A stretch of 64,000 bases of DNA from JAGVSR01 sp963742405. Lineage in GTDB: Bacteria; Pseudomonadota; Alphaproteobacteria; Rhizobiales; Hyphomicrobiaceae. The DNA lies in NCBI GenBank assembly GCA_963742405.1, contig CAVUMB010000004.1, positions 313,891-377,890 on the forward strand, written 5' to 3'. Of the stretch, positions 36,863 to 45,229 are shown piece by piece. The notes under the pieces are model-generated. The model was not told the origin of the DNA. It saw nothing but the letters and a program-made list of their open reading frames with translations, and ran no database searches. The position numbers and the translations under genes are program-made. How positions within the stretch are numbered: position 1 is the first letter of the stretch; every line of letters starts with the position of its first letter.

Positions 36863-37489
36863 TCAGCAGCCGACGTTGATCGTGACGCCGACGGCCGGGA
36901 TGTAGCGACGGCATTCACCGGTGGACGTCGCGGTTTCTTCTGAGCCTGTCTCGGTTGCAGACGTGGTGCCGGTCAATTCCGCTTTCGAGACGACGGTATC
37001 GGCCGCGGGCTCGGTGTTGGCGGCAGCCGTCGTCGTGGCCGTGGTTTCGGCGGGCATGAGATTGGCTGCTTCAGTCGCTATGGGGGTTTCGGCGCTCGTG
37101 GCGGGTGCGACGGTTTCGGTTGCGGCGGCTACAATCGTTTCCTTGGCGGCGTCACGGCGGGCTTCTGCCTTGGCCTCGGCAACAGCGCGGGCCTTGGCTT
37201 CTGCCTTGGCTTGCGCGACGGCGCGGGCTTTGGCCTCTGCTTTCGCTCGGGCCTGGGCTTCGGCTTTGGCCTGCGCCCGGGCACGGGCTTCGGCGGCGGC
37301 ACGGCCGCGCTTTACTTCGTAAGCGCGCTGCTGTTCGGCATGGGAAGCCGCGGCCATGGCGCCAACCGCCAGGACGCCGAGGCCAATGCCAAGGCCGAGA
37401 CCACGGCCGGCTTGGGCGGTCGTGGTTGTGAAAGCCATGGAGGCGGCAACGATCGTGGCAGCAACTGCGGTGCTATATTTGGCGGACAT
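36863..37489 (-). CDS. Secreted Ala-rich coiled-coil protein
   Basis: A 208-residue protein. Residues 1-27 are a signal peptide (cleavage after TTTTAQA). A glycine-rich hydrophobic stretch (28-50, GLGLGIGLGVLAVGAMAAAS) could insert in a membrane. Residues 64-115 are an almost uninterrupted run of Ala, Lys, Arg, Glu and Gln in short repeats (AKAEAKARA units), a long single helix or coiled coil. A Thr/Ala/Glu-rich linker follows, and the end has a short segment bounded by Cys193 and Cys208 around RRYIPAVGVTINVG, which may form a disulfide. I know no family. It is a monocistronic gene with its own terminator. Confidence 0.65.
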   Translation of the reverse strand: MSAKYSTAVAATIVAASMAFTTTTAQAGRGLGLGIGLGVLAVGAMAAASHAEQQRAYEVKRGRAAAEARARAQAKAEAQARAKAEAKARAVAQAKAEAKARAVAEAKAEARRDAAKETIVAAATETVAPATSAETPIATEAANLMPAETTATTTAAANTEPAADTVVSKAELTGTTSATETGSEETATSTGECRRYIPAVGVTINVGC

Positions 37490-37632
37490 GACACTCTCCA
37501 TTTTTATTTACGTTGGGCGTCGGCTTGACCGTGGGGCCGTTTGTCAGACCAATATGCCCAAGACACCGCCGCGCGGCTGTTCCGGTGGTGACAGGGGGCA
37601 AAAATCTCGTATTGAGCTGATTATGATAAAGC

Positions 37633-38469
37633 TTATGCGGCTGCGCGTAGCGTCAAGCGGTCGCCGATCTGGCCCAGGAAGCTCAGGGTGCGGTCGAGCA
37701 CTACGCCGCGCTGCCGATCCACGGTGACGAGGTGATAGCTGTCTTCCAGCACCACCAGATCTACGGGCCCGGCGAGGGATTTTTGAAGATGGGTGGCGTT
37801 CGAAAGGCCAGCGTAATCGTCTTCGCGGGGGTGTAGGATCAACACAGGCATGCGGATCGACGCAATGTGGGGCAGGACGGCGTCAACCAGCCGATGGCGC
37901 TCCAGAACGGCAACGCCGGGCGTCGCGAATGGAGTGACCGGTGTTCCGGGCACGACCAGGGCGGCTTTGATGAACGTGCGCAGTCGTTCGTCCTTGATGC
38001 CGAAGTCCTGCGGCGCTGGGAAACGGAACAGGGCGGCCAGCCTGCGACTGCGGACGATGCGGAAGAGGCTGGCGTACCAAGGCACGCTGCGACCGTTCAG
38101 CCAGAGCGTTGGAGCATAGAGTGCGAGGCCGGAAATCTTGTCCGGGTGGCGGGCGGCGAGCATCAGCGCGAGGACGGCTCCGGTGGATAGGCCACCGACC
38201 ACAACGTGATCGCAACGGTCGCAAAGCTCGGCAAGGCCCTTCTCGGCGCTGGCGTACCAATCCTGCCAGCGGGTCGCCGTCAGCTCTGCTTCACTGCCGC
38301 CGTGACCGGCCAACTGCGGGCAGTGAACGATATAGCCCGACCGCGCCAATCCATTGGCAATGAACCGCATTTCTGCTGGGGAGCCGCACAGCCCGTGGAC
38401 CAGCAGAACGCCGGTGCGGCCTGCCGCCGGCGGAGGCAAAGACGCGAGACTGGTTTTGGTCCGGGACAT
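37633..38469 (-). CDS. Alpha/beta hydrolase, carboxylesterase type
   Basis: A 278-residue serine hydrolase. The oxyanion block is VLLVHGLCGSPAEM, the nucleophile elbow is GGLSTGAVLA (Ser in GLSTG), the acid is in LHPREDDY (about residue 218) and the catalytic His is in LEDSYHLVTVD (about 247). The layout resembles Est30-type carboxylesterases and monoglyceride lipases, with a cap region in the middle. There is no signal peptide, so it is probably cytoplasmic. The substrate is not predictable and no pathway neighbour helps. Confidence 0.85.
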   Translation of the reverse strand: MSRTKTSLASLPPPAAGRTGVLLVHGLCGSPAEMRFIANGLARSGYIVHCPQLAGHGGSEAELTATRWQDWYASAEKGLAELCDRCDHVVVGGLSTGAVLALMLAARHPDKISGLALYAPTLWLNGRSVPWYASLFRIVRSRRLAALFRFPAPQDFGIKDERLRTFIKAALVVPGTPVTPFATPGVAVLERHRLVDAVLPHIASIRMPVLILHPREDDYAGLSNATHLQKSLAGPVDLVVLEDSYHLVTVDRQRGVVLDRTLSFLGQIGDRLTLRAAA

Positions 38470-38589
38470 GGTCGCTCCTCACTGGTGTATGAGAAGCTGT
38501 AGGGGCCGGGCTGATAAAGCGCTGTTCCGACGGAGACATGGACGGTTGCGGGTGACAATCTGCGCGGACATACCTAGCGAAGGCGCACC

Positions 38590-38618
38590 TTGACAGTTAC
38601 CCGCTTGGCTGGTGTATC
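38590..38618 (+). promoter_or_regulatory. Possible promoter upstream of bfd-bfr
   Basis: A perfect TTGACA lies at 38590-38595, with a weak TGTATC 17 bases downstream at 38613-38618. An inverted repeat ACATC-CT-GATGT follows at about 38635-38646. No Irr or RirA box of good quality is apparent to me. The rest of the gap 38470-38771 shows no gene. Confidence 0.3.
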
Positions 38619-38771
38619 TGAGACAGGATTTTAAACATCCTGATGTATCCAATATGGGGCCTTGAACCCCACGGTTTGGAGCTAGTCCGTGTCCCTGTTT
38701 TGCGCGCCCATGGGCGTCCTTTTCATGTCGCCGGCAGTGTGCCTTGAGGCCCCCTCGGGAGGGCCAATGTC

Positions 38772-39119
38772 ATGATCGTGTGTTCTTGTGCCTATGTGAC
38801 GGACAGGGATCTGGAGCAGGCCGTACTCGAGGTCATGAGCCAAGATAAAGCTCCGCTGCCAACTCCGGGCGTTATCTATCGGCATCTGCAGAAGAAAATG
38901 CAGTGCTGCGGGTGTGCTCCGTTGGCCGCAGAAACCATTTACGCGAAGATGGAAGAGCTTGAGCAGCGTGGGTTGATCTGCCCGTGCGCTTGTGCGACTG
39001 CCAAGACGCGCATGAAGGATTTGCTGGCGGCACCTGAGCGGCGCGTATCGCGGCCGCTGCGCAGTACCCCGCGTGCTCTGCCCGAGCCCGTGGCTTTGCG
39101 GGATAAAGCGTCCCGGTGA
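38772..39119 (+). CDS. bfd: Bacterioferritin-associated ferredoxin-like [2Fe-2S] protein
   Basis: A 115-residue protein that in other bacteria transfers electrons to bacterioferritin to release iron. Bfd-type cysteines are present at residues 4 and 6 (VCSC) and 45 and 48 (QCCGC). The gap between the two pairs is 38 residues, somewhat longer than usual, and a second cysteine group CPCAC occurs at 70-74, followed by a basic C-terminal tail. So the protein is longer than classical Bfd (about 65-90). The bacterioferritin gene starts 133 bases downstream, which supports the role. Confidence 0.8.
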   Translation: MIVCSCAYVTDRDLEQAVLEVMSQDKAPLPTPGVIYRHLQKKMQCCGCAPLAAETIYAKMEELEQRGLICPCACATAKTRMKDLLAAPERRVSRPLRSTPRALPEPVALRDKASR

Positions 39120-39252
39120 TCGGGTTCTACTTTGTAATCGTTCCAAATATATGAGACGGTCCGCTCGCCGGACCCGTTGAAGGGTTCGGATCGGGTGACG
39201 TACGGTCTGCCGCGCACATTTGTTCCAATAATGCATCGAGGAGAACGACCCC

Positions 39253-39744
39253 ATGAAGGGCAAGGGCAATAAAGAAATCATCGACATCCTCAATGAGTCG
39301 TTGAAGCTCGAACTCGGGGCCGTGAACCAGTACTGGCTGCATTACCGGCTGCTCGCAAACTGGGGCTACACCAAGCTTGCGAAGAAGGAACGGGCCGAGT
39401 TGATCGAGGAAATGGTGCACGCCGACAAGATCATCGATCGCATCATTTATCTCGACGGTTTTCCAAACTTGCAGCACGTCGCACCGCTCATGATCGGCGA
39501 GAACATCAAGGAAGTTCTCGAGTGCGATATGAAGGGCGAGAAAATTGCCATCGAGACCTACACGCGAGGTCGTGACGTCTGTCGCAAGCACGAAGATTAC
39601 GTGACGATGGGCATCTTTGAACATCTCCTGAAGGACGAGGAAGGTCACCTCGACTTCCTGGAGACGCAACTGGATCTCTTGCATCGCATTGGCGTCGAGA
39701 ATTACGGCCTGCTCAACTCAGATTCGGCCAACGAAGCCGACTGA
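39253..39744 (+). CDS. bfr: Bacterioferritin
   Basis: A 163-residue haem-containing iron storage protein, forming a 24-mer shell. The ferroxidase ligands are present: Glu20, Glu53, His56, Glu96, Glu129 and His132, and the haem-binding Met is Met54 (EEMVHAD). The start block MKGKGNKEIIDILNE is typical. It follows bfd and ends four bases before the stop of the convergent membrane-protein gene. Confidence 0.96.
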   Translation: MKGKGNKEIIDILNESLKLELGAVNQYWLHYRLLANWGYTKLAKKERAELIEEMVHADKIIDRIIYLDGFPNLQHVAPLMIGENIKEVLECDMKGEKIAIETYTRGRDVCRKHEDYVTMGIFEHLLKDEEGHLDFLETQLDLLHRIGVENYGLLNSDSANEAD

Positions 39745-39748
39745 CCCA

Positions 39749-40216
39749 TCAGGCATCGTCGTCCTGCACCGGGCCAGGACGGCGCTCAGAGATTCTTGTC
39801 CGCGGCCGATCGGGCGGCAAAGCGGGAATGGTCAGAACGGGCTCGGCGCGAACAATGCGCGGGGCCCGTTTCATTTCCGGCACGACAATGACAGGCTTCT
39901 GCAGGAGCGGGCGGACGTCGCGAAGAACGCGCGCCTGTCGCCTCCTCCGCGGAAGGGTGCCGACTTTATGAAGCGCGAGCGCCAAGATACCAAAGGCCAC
40001 CATGATAGGCACCGCGGTTGTCGTGTTAGCGACGCCCAAGATGAGAAGAGTTGCGGCGAGGCCCAGAACACCGAGAGCCCGGAAGACCCATGCGCGGTTC
40101 GCGGCCTTGCGCTTGGATCCCGTCAGTCCGCTCGTGGCGATCTTGTTGGACGTTCGGGGCTTTGCAATTGATGGCCACATGAACCGCAGCGCATCGATGT
40201 TGTTTTGAATTTTCAC
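39749..40216 (-). CDS. Unknown two-helix membrane protein of the polysaccharide locus
   Basis: A 155-residue protein beginning VKIQNNIDALRFMWPS. The GTG at 40216 overlaps the stop codon of the polymerase gene as GTGA, which indicates translational coupling. The body has two adjacent membrane segments (about residues 45-90, WVFRALGVLGLAATLLILGV and VPIMVAFGILALALHKVG) and a basic, Pro/Arg-rich tail. I recognise no family. Coupling to a polysaccharide polymerase suggests an accessory role in that machinery; this is inference from position only. Confidence 0.6.
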   Translation of the reverse strand: MKIQNNIDALRFMWPSIAKPRTSNKIATSGLTGSKRKAANRAWVFRALGVLGLAATLLILGVANTTTAVPIMVAFGILALALHKVGTLPRRRRQARVLRDVRPLLQKPVIVVPEMKRAPRIVRAEPVLTIPALPPDRPRTRISERRPGPVQDDDA

Positions 40217-41457
40217 CGCGCCACCTGCGTTGGTGCCGACATCAAACCCCAGATGATGGCCATCAAAGTGTAGAAACTTCGCCAGTGATCGGAATCGATA
40301 ATCCAGCCTTCGAACGCGGTTGCGGCGAAGCCTGCGTAGGCGATGATGAACAGTGGGCGCCAGGCAGTCGCGCGCATGGCATGACGGAAGCCGAGTACGA
40401 GCGTCAGGCCGACCATGATCCAATACGCGCCGCCGCCGATCCAACCGGCATTGAGGACGATGCTGAGGAAAACGTTGTGGACTTCTTCGTGATGATAGAT
40501 CGGTGTGAATTGCTGTGCCCCTATGCCGAGCGGATTGGAAAGAACGAGATCAATCGCCTTTTCCTGGCCGCCGAAACGTCCATCGGGACCGACATCGTAG
40601 CTTTGCGTCAGGCTGGCGCGCTGGGATAACAGACTTGAGACGGTATCGAACTGAAGCGCAACGACCACGGCGCCAATGGTGATCAGCGCGCCGATGCAGG
40701 ACAAAAAGACGATGCGCGTGCGCTGTGATTGTCCTGATGCGGTGACGAACGCGAGCCAAACGTAAAGGGCAGCGGCCAGCGCAAGGTTGACCCAGGCGCC
40801 GCGCGAGAAGCTGAGCAGAACGGCCACGGCGAAAAAGCCCGCGCCCGCAAGTGGCAAAAGAGCCTTGGCGGCCGTTCGGGTGATTGCGAGGTGCAGACAG
40901 TACAGGAACGGCGGTACGAGGAAGGGTCCGAAGACGTTCGGGTCCTTGAAGGTTCCCGCGACGCGATCGAATTTCGTGAACAAATCATAGGCGCCGGGAA
41001 CGGCATGTGTGTATCCGGCGAGACCGGCCCCCGCGGCGACAAGGGCAGCAAACATCCAGGCCGAGAAGATCAGGTTCGTGTGTGCCGTGGGGCGGCGGGC
41101 GACGAAGGCTGCAATGACAAACGACACGAGATACAAAAACAGCGACACCGTCGTGTGCGTCAGACTGTCGGCGAGGTCGCGTGACACGGTCGCCGCGAGA
41201 TAGGCACCGGATGCGGCGACCAGCCATAGACTGATGTAGGTGAGCAGCAGCGGCGTGATGAGGATCAAGCCGACGGTCGGGAGGAGGATCATCAGCCCGG
41301 CGGAGAGTATGTCGACGGGCGCAGGTTCGGAAAAGACAACGCCGCTTGCGGCAAACGTCAGCCAAACGGAGGCAAGCGTCATCAGATGAACGATGCTTTT
41401 CCGGTCGTCGGCGGGGGTCGCGTCCAGAACCGGGATGGAATGTGCCGCAAAAGACAT
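40213..41457 (-). CDS. O-antigen ligase/polymerase family membrane protein
   Basis: A 414-residue polytopic membrane protein. About ten to twelve hydrophobic segments are visible, with the Wzy_C-type features FDRVAGTFKDPNVFGPFLVPP and LSFSRGAWVN in the middle, which are typical of the O-antigen ligase/exopolysaccharide polymerase superfamily. It polymerises or transfers undecaprenyl-linked repeat units in the periplasm. The start at ATG 41457 (MSFAAHSIPV) is chosen because the upstream extension is not membrane-like. It is downstream of the initiating transferase gene by 164 bases. Confidence 0.82.
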   Translation of the reverse strand: MSFAAHSIPVLDATPADDRKSIVHLMTLASVWLTFAASGVVFSEPAPVDILSAGLMILLPTVGLILITPLLLTYISLWLVAASGAYLAATVSRDLADSLTHTTVSLFLYLVSFVIAAFVARRPTAHTNLIFSAWMFAALVAAGAGLAGYTHAVPGAYDLFTKFDRVAGTFKDPNVFGPFLVPPFLYCLHLAITRTAAKALLPLAGAGFFAVAVLLSFSRGAWVNLALAAALYVWLAFVTASGQSQRTRIVFLSCIGALITIGAVVVALQFDTVSSLLSQRASLTQSYDVGPDGRFGGQEKAIDLVLSNPLGIGAQQFTPIYHHEEVHNVFLSIVLNAGWIGGGAYWIMVGLTLVLGFRHAMRATAWRPLFIIAYAGFAATAFEGWIIDSDHWRSFYTLMAIIWGLMSAPTQVAR

Positions 41458-41621
41458 GAAACCTGCGCGCTTTCTATGATCGCGGGTGCATTTGCAAAGG
41501 CATTTGCAAACGGCGGGCCGGAATGGGCTCGGATGGTCGCGCAAGGAGTTTTCCGCAAACGCTTGCCGGCCGCCAGTCGTGTGACCGGGGCCGGCTTTCA
41601 GAACCATTAGAATTGTGCCGT

Positions 41622-43175
41622 TCAGTAGGCGTTGTCGGACTTCAGAAGCGACAGCGGCGTTTTCAGGAGAATGTATAGATCCAGCAGAATTGACCAGTTC
41701 TCGATGTAGTAGAGATCGCACGCGACGCGCTGTTCGATCTTTTCCACCGTGTCGGTTTCTCCGCGCCAGCCATTGATCTGCGCCCAGCCCGTGATTCCAG
41801 GCTTGACCTTGTGGCGTGCGAAATAGCCATCGACGACCTGGTCATAGAGCCGGTTTGCGGCTTTGGCCGATACCGCGTGAGGACGCGGCCCGACGAGCGA
41901 CAGATTGCCTGTGAGCACGTTGAACAATTGAGGCAGTTCGTCCAAGCTCGTCTTGCGGATGAAGCGTCCGACTCGCGTGACGCGCGGGTCTTCCTTTGTG
42001 ACGAGCCGTGCTGCCTTGGCGTCGCACATGTCGGCGTACATCGAGCGGAACTTGTAAACCTCGATCAGATCGTTGTTGAAGCCGTAGCGCTTTTGTTTGA
42101 AGAGGACCGGGCCGCCGCTGTCATAGCGGATCGCCAGCGCGACCACGGCCATGATCGGGGCCAGAAGTATGAGTGCGACGGCGGCGAGTGTCTTATCGAA
42201 AAGCCATTTTGAGATTGTGCCCCAATCGGCAATGGGCTTGTCGTAGAGATCAATCATCGCGACCGAGCCGACATGACTGTAGGTTTTCGGCGAGAAGCGA
42301 ATGGACGTTGCCCGTGCCGGCAGTTTGATGTCGGCAGGCAGCACCGACAGTTGCTTCACAATCTGTGACAGTCTGTTTTCGGCACAGACGGGTAGAGCTA
42401 CGATGACGAGATCGATGCGACTTTGACGGGCAAGCTCCAGTAGTTCTTGCAGGCCACCCAGGCGCGGATAACCAGCGATGACGCGGGGCGCTCGGCCTTC
42501 TTCGTTGCGATCGTCGAAGATGCCGGAGATGCGGATGTCGGTACCGGCATCCATTTCCAATTGTTGAATGACGCTTTCCGAAACCGGGCCCGTGCCATAG
42601 ATGACAGCGCGGCGATAGAGGCGGCCTTCGCGCGCCCACATGCGGACAACATGCGTGAGCCCGGCACGGGTGGCCACCAACGCCATGCTGCCGGTGACAA
42701 ACCATAGGGCCAGGAAGACGCGAGAATATTCCTGCGCTGCTTTCATGAACACGAGGCCTACACCGATCAAAGCGAGGGTCATGGTCCAGCCGAGGACGAC
42801 GCGCGGGATTTGGCCAATGAATGAGGAAAAGCGAGCGGGATCATAGAGGCCGAGCGCCTGGAAGACGCCTACCGTGATCAGCATCGCGACGGCAAGGAGA
42901 AGAACATAGTCGGCGTCGCGGGTAATGATCGGCTCGTTGACGTAGAGTACGGCGATGGCGAGGCCGACGATGGCAACAATTGCCGCGTCTGCCAACCTGA
43001 CAATTCCCGTGAGAACGTGGCGTGAGACCAGACTGCCTTCTTCAGCGCTCCAACCGGCGGTAAGGCGGGGAAGGCGGTATAGTTCAATGATTGCCGTGGA
43101 CATGGAGAGCCTGACACCCGAGCGTTTTGCCAGGAACAAAGCATCGAGCGTGCCATTGGGGGGCTTAATGAGCAT
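41622..43175 (-). CDS. Undecaprenyl-phosphate glucose phosphotransferase (WcaJ/PssY-like)
   Basis: A 517-residue polyprenol-phosphate hexose-1-phosphate transferase that loads the first sugar on undecaprenyl phosphate for exopolysaccharide synthesis. It has four N-terminal transmembrane helices, a Rossmann-like CoA-binding-type domain (RRAVIYGTGPVSESVIQQL) and the C-terminal Bac_transf domain with YKFRSM, TSLDELPQLFNVL, GPRPHA and KPGITGWAQING. ATG 43175 is preferred, with ATG 43103 as alternative start. It lies 37 bases downstream of the GT4 gene on the same strand. Confidence 0.92.
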   Translation of the reverse strand: MLIKPPNGTLDALFLAKRSGVRLSMSTAIIELYRLPRLTAGWSAEEGSLVSRHVLTGIVRLADAAIVAIVGLAIAVLYVNEPIITRDADYVLLLAVAMLITVGVFQALGLYDPARFSSFIGQIPRVVLGWTMTLALIGVGLVFMKAAQEYSRVFLALWFVTGSMALVATRAGLTHVVRMWAREGRLYRRAVIYGTGPVSESVIQQLEMDAGTDIRISGIFDDRNEEGRAPRVIAGYPRLGGLQELLELARQSRIDLVIVALPVCAENRLSQIVKQLSVLPADIKLPARATSIRFSPKTYSHVGSVAMIDLYDKPIADWGTISKWLFDKTLAAVALILLAPIMAVVALAIRYDSGGPVLFKQKRYGFNNDLIEVYKFRSMYADMCDAKAARLVTKEDPRVTRVGRFIRKTSLDELPQLFNVLTGNLSLVGPRPHAVSAKAANRLYDQVVDGYFARHKVKPGITGWAQINGWRGETDTVEKIEQRVACDLYYIENWSILLDLYILLKTPLSLLKSDNAY

Positions 43176-43212
43176 ATCGGCCAGCCTGCCGATTGGTGAG
43201 GTAAAGGAAGCG

Positions 43213-44331
43213 TTAAGACGCGCGGGCGGCCGTATAGAAGTCGAGAACATCGGCTGCCATTGCCGCCACGGTGAATTTGCTCGCGACATTGATCTTTAAT
43301 CGCGTGGCGCGGTCGCGGGCGGCGTGCGGATCTACGAGAACAGTTCGCATTGCGTCGGCGAGCGCGGTGGCGTCTCCGGCCGAGACCAGCGGGGTGTCGG
43401 TTCCGGAGACGATTTCGGGGATGCCGCCGACGCGGGTTGCAACGAGCGGCAGGCCGGCAGCTGCGCCTTCGAGAACGATGTAGGGGAAGCTTTCCTTCAA
43501 CGACGGCACGACCAGCGTGCGCCCCAGCCGAAAGGCGGCACTGGCCGCCAAGGCACCTGGAAAGCTGACCACCGGATCGAGGCCAAGGTCGTGCGCTTGC
43601 GATTTGAATTGAACTGAATGGGGGCCTGAGCCGACGATGACGGCGGTGACACGTTGTTGAGCGTTGAGTTGCTGCAGGGCTCGCAGAAGGACACTAACTC
43701 CCTTCAAATCGCGCAATTCGCCGATGAAGATGAAGTCGGCAGCGTCGTGTGCCGGCGCGTGGGGGGCGAAGTCGGCCGGTTGGAGGCCATTCGGGACGAC
43801 ACGCTGCGGCGTAGCGAGATGGCCGATGCCCTCTGCAAACGCGCGCTGGGCATATTCGCTTTCAAAGACGATGCCATCCGTCAGGCCGGCGAAAATCTTT
43901 TCCAGACCGAGATAGATGCGGCCTTCGAGGGAGCCGGGCGAGAAGTTCAATGTACCGCCGTGCGGTGTGTAGAAGATGCGGCACGCTGAGATTTGTCGAC
44001 CGGCGAGACGCGCGAAGGCGCCACCCTTGGCACCATGTCCGTGCAGCACATCCAGTCGGAGTGGGCCGACGTGAGCGGCCACGGCACGGGCGGCAAGGAG
44101 ATCGCCTATGCCCGGCTTGCGGCTCATGGGCAGACGCTTCAAGCCAAGGGCCAGCTGCGGGGCAATGGCTGCGAAGCGGTCATCGGTGAGGGCATCGGCG
44201 GCGGTAGCGTCGGCCAGAATGCCGACGTCGTGGCCGAGCGCTGATTGTTCGGCTGCCAGATCGAGGACGTGGCGGAACAGCCCGCCAACCGGCGCGCGCA
44301 TGCAATGCACAATACGAAGGCGCTGGGTCAC
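43213..44331 (-). CDS. GT4 family glycosyltransferase
   Basis: A 372-residue retaining glycosyltransferase with GT-B fold. The N-terminal domain contains VGGLFRHVLDLA and LHGHGAKGG; the C-terminal donor-binding domain contains FIGELRDLKG, GSGP and the EX7E block KESFPYIVLEG, all GT4 signatures. It adds a sugar to the lipid-linked repeat unit on the cytoplasmic side. It is the only dedicated extension glycosyltransferase in this cluster, so the repeat unit is either short or other transferases are elsewhere. The gene is 26 bases from the exporter gene upstream. Confidence 0.88.
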   Translation of the reverse strand: MTQRLRIVHCMRAPVGGLFRHVLDLAAEQSALGHDVGILADATAADALTDDRFAAIAPQLALGLKRLPMSRKPGIGDLLAARAVAAHVGPLRLDVLHGHGAKGGAFARLAGRQISACRIFYTPHGGTLNFSPGSLEGRIYLGLEKIFAGLTDGIVFESEYAQRAFAEGIGHLATPQRVVPNGLQPADFAPHAPAHDAADFIFIGELRDLKGVSVLLRALQQLNAQQRVTAVIVGSGPHSVQFKSQAHDLGLDPVVSFPGALAASAAFRLGRTLVVPSLKESFPYIVLEGAAAGLPLVATRVGGIPEIVSGTDTPLVSAGDATALADAMRTVLVDPHAARDRATRLKINVASKFTVAAMAADVLDFYTAARAS

Positions 44332-44357
44332 CTGGGCTCTGTCGGTTCGATGCGGGC

Positions 44358-45050
44358 CTAGAAGAACCGCTCGTATACGAAAACGGTATCGCCAGGCTTA
44401 ATGACATAGTCGGCGGGGGCGATAATCTGTTCGACGAAGCCGTTGGTCCGGCGCGAGATGCGGAACCGGCGGGCGGAGCCACGTTCGGACAATCCACCCG
44501 CGATGGCGACCGCTGTCTCGACGGTCATGCCCGATACGTAGGGGTACTGACCGGACGTTTTGACCTCGCCGTGAATGAAGAATGGACGGTTCTGTTGAAT
44601 ATCGACGGTAACCTGCGGGTCGCGGACAAATTGCGAGCCAAGCCGACTGGTGATGGCTGCTTCCAGGTCGCGGGTGGTGAGGCCGCGGGCTTGGACAGTT
44701 CCGATCAATGGGACGGTGATGGCCCCTTCGTGGTCGACGGTGTAGCCACGCGACAAATTCGGCTGGCCATAGACGAAGACGCGCAGCCGGTCGCCTGTGT
44801 CGAGTAGATAGGGGCCGTCGGCATCGGCCACAGCCTGCGGACCCCCGCTGAATTCAGCGGGAACAACCGGCGGTTCGCCATAGGCGATGGTTTCGGCACT
44901 CGCGACATCGGATGGGGAATTGCCCGGAACGGCGAGGCTCAGGTCGGGCATCGGCACTGTAAAATCAGATGAGCTTGCGCATCCCGACACCAGTAATGCA
45001 GCCAAAAAGCACAATAGACCGGGCTTTAGCTTTCTCTGGCGGGCGACCAT
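44358..45050 (-). CDS. Wza-like polysaccharide export lipoprotein
   Basis: A 230-residue outer-membrane exporter. A signal sequence ends in the lipobox LVSGC (Cys24), then come the polysaccharide export domain (YLLDTGDRLRVFVYGQPNL to VPLIGTVQARGLT) and a soluble-ligand-binding beta-grasp block (QNRPFFIHGEVKTSGQYPYVSGMTVETAVAIAGG). It is shorter than E. coli Wza (about 380) and lacks its C-terminal amphipathic helix, as is common in Alphaproteobacteria. It starts the minus-strand half of the locus and is divergent from the Wzz/kinase gene across 180 bases. Confidence 0.9.
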   Translation of the reverse strand: MVARQRKLKPGLLCFLAALLVSGCASSSDFTVPMPDLSLAVPGNSPSDVASAETIAYGEPPVVPAEFSGGPQAVADADGPYLLDTGDRLRVFVYGQPNLSRGYTVDHEGAITVPLIGTVQARGLTTRDLEAAITSRLGSQFVRDPQVTVDIQQNRPFFIHGEVKTSGQYPYVSGMTVETAVAIAGGLSERGSARRFRISRRTNGFVEQIIAPADYVIKPGDTVFVYERFF

Positions 45051-45229
45051 GGCACACGAGTCCGTTCACAAACTTCTAGGGGCTGGTGTACGCGGGCGAG
45101 GTTAATAAACGCTCACCGCTCGTCTTTTTGCGGCACAGTTAAGAGTTTGCTTACCGGCGTCCGGCTTTACTCCGATCCATACTGCTCGTGCGCAGCTGGC
45201 GCCGTGATCCACCTATGCGGTCTGATGCC

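Noticed and set aside
37143..37310. Repeats in the Ala-rich gene as a possible tandem repeat or CRISPR
   Set aside because: The repeat period follows codons for AKAEAKARA units and has no constant spacer structure.
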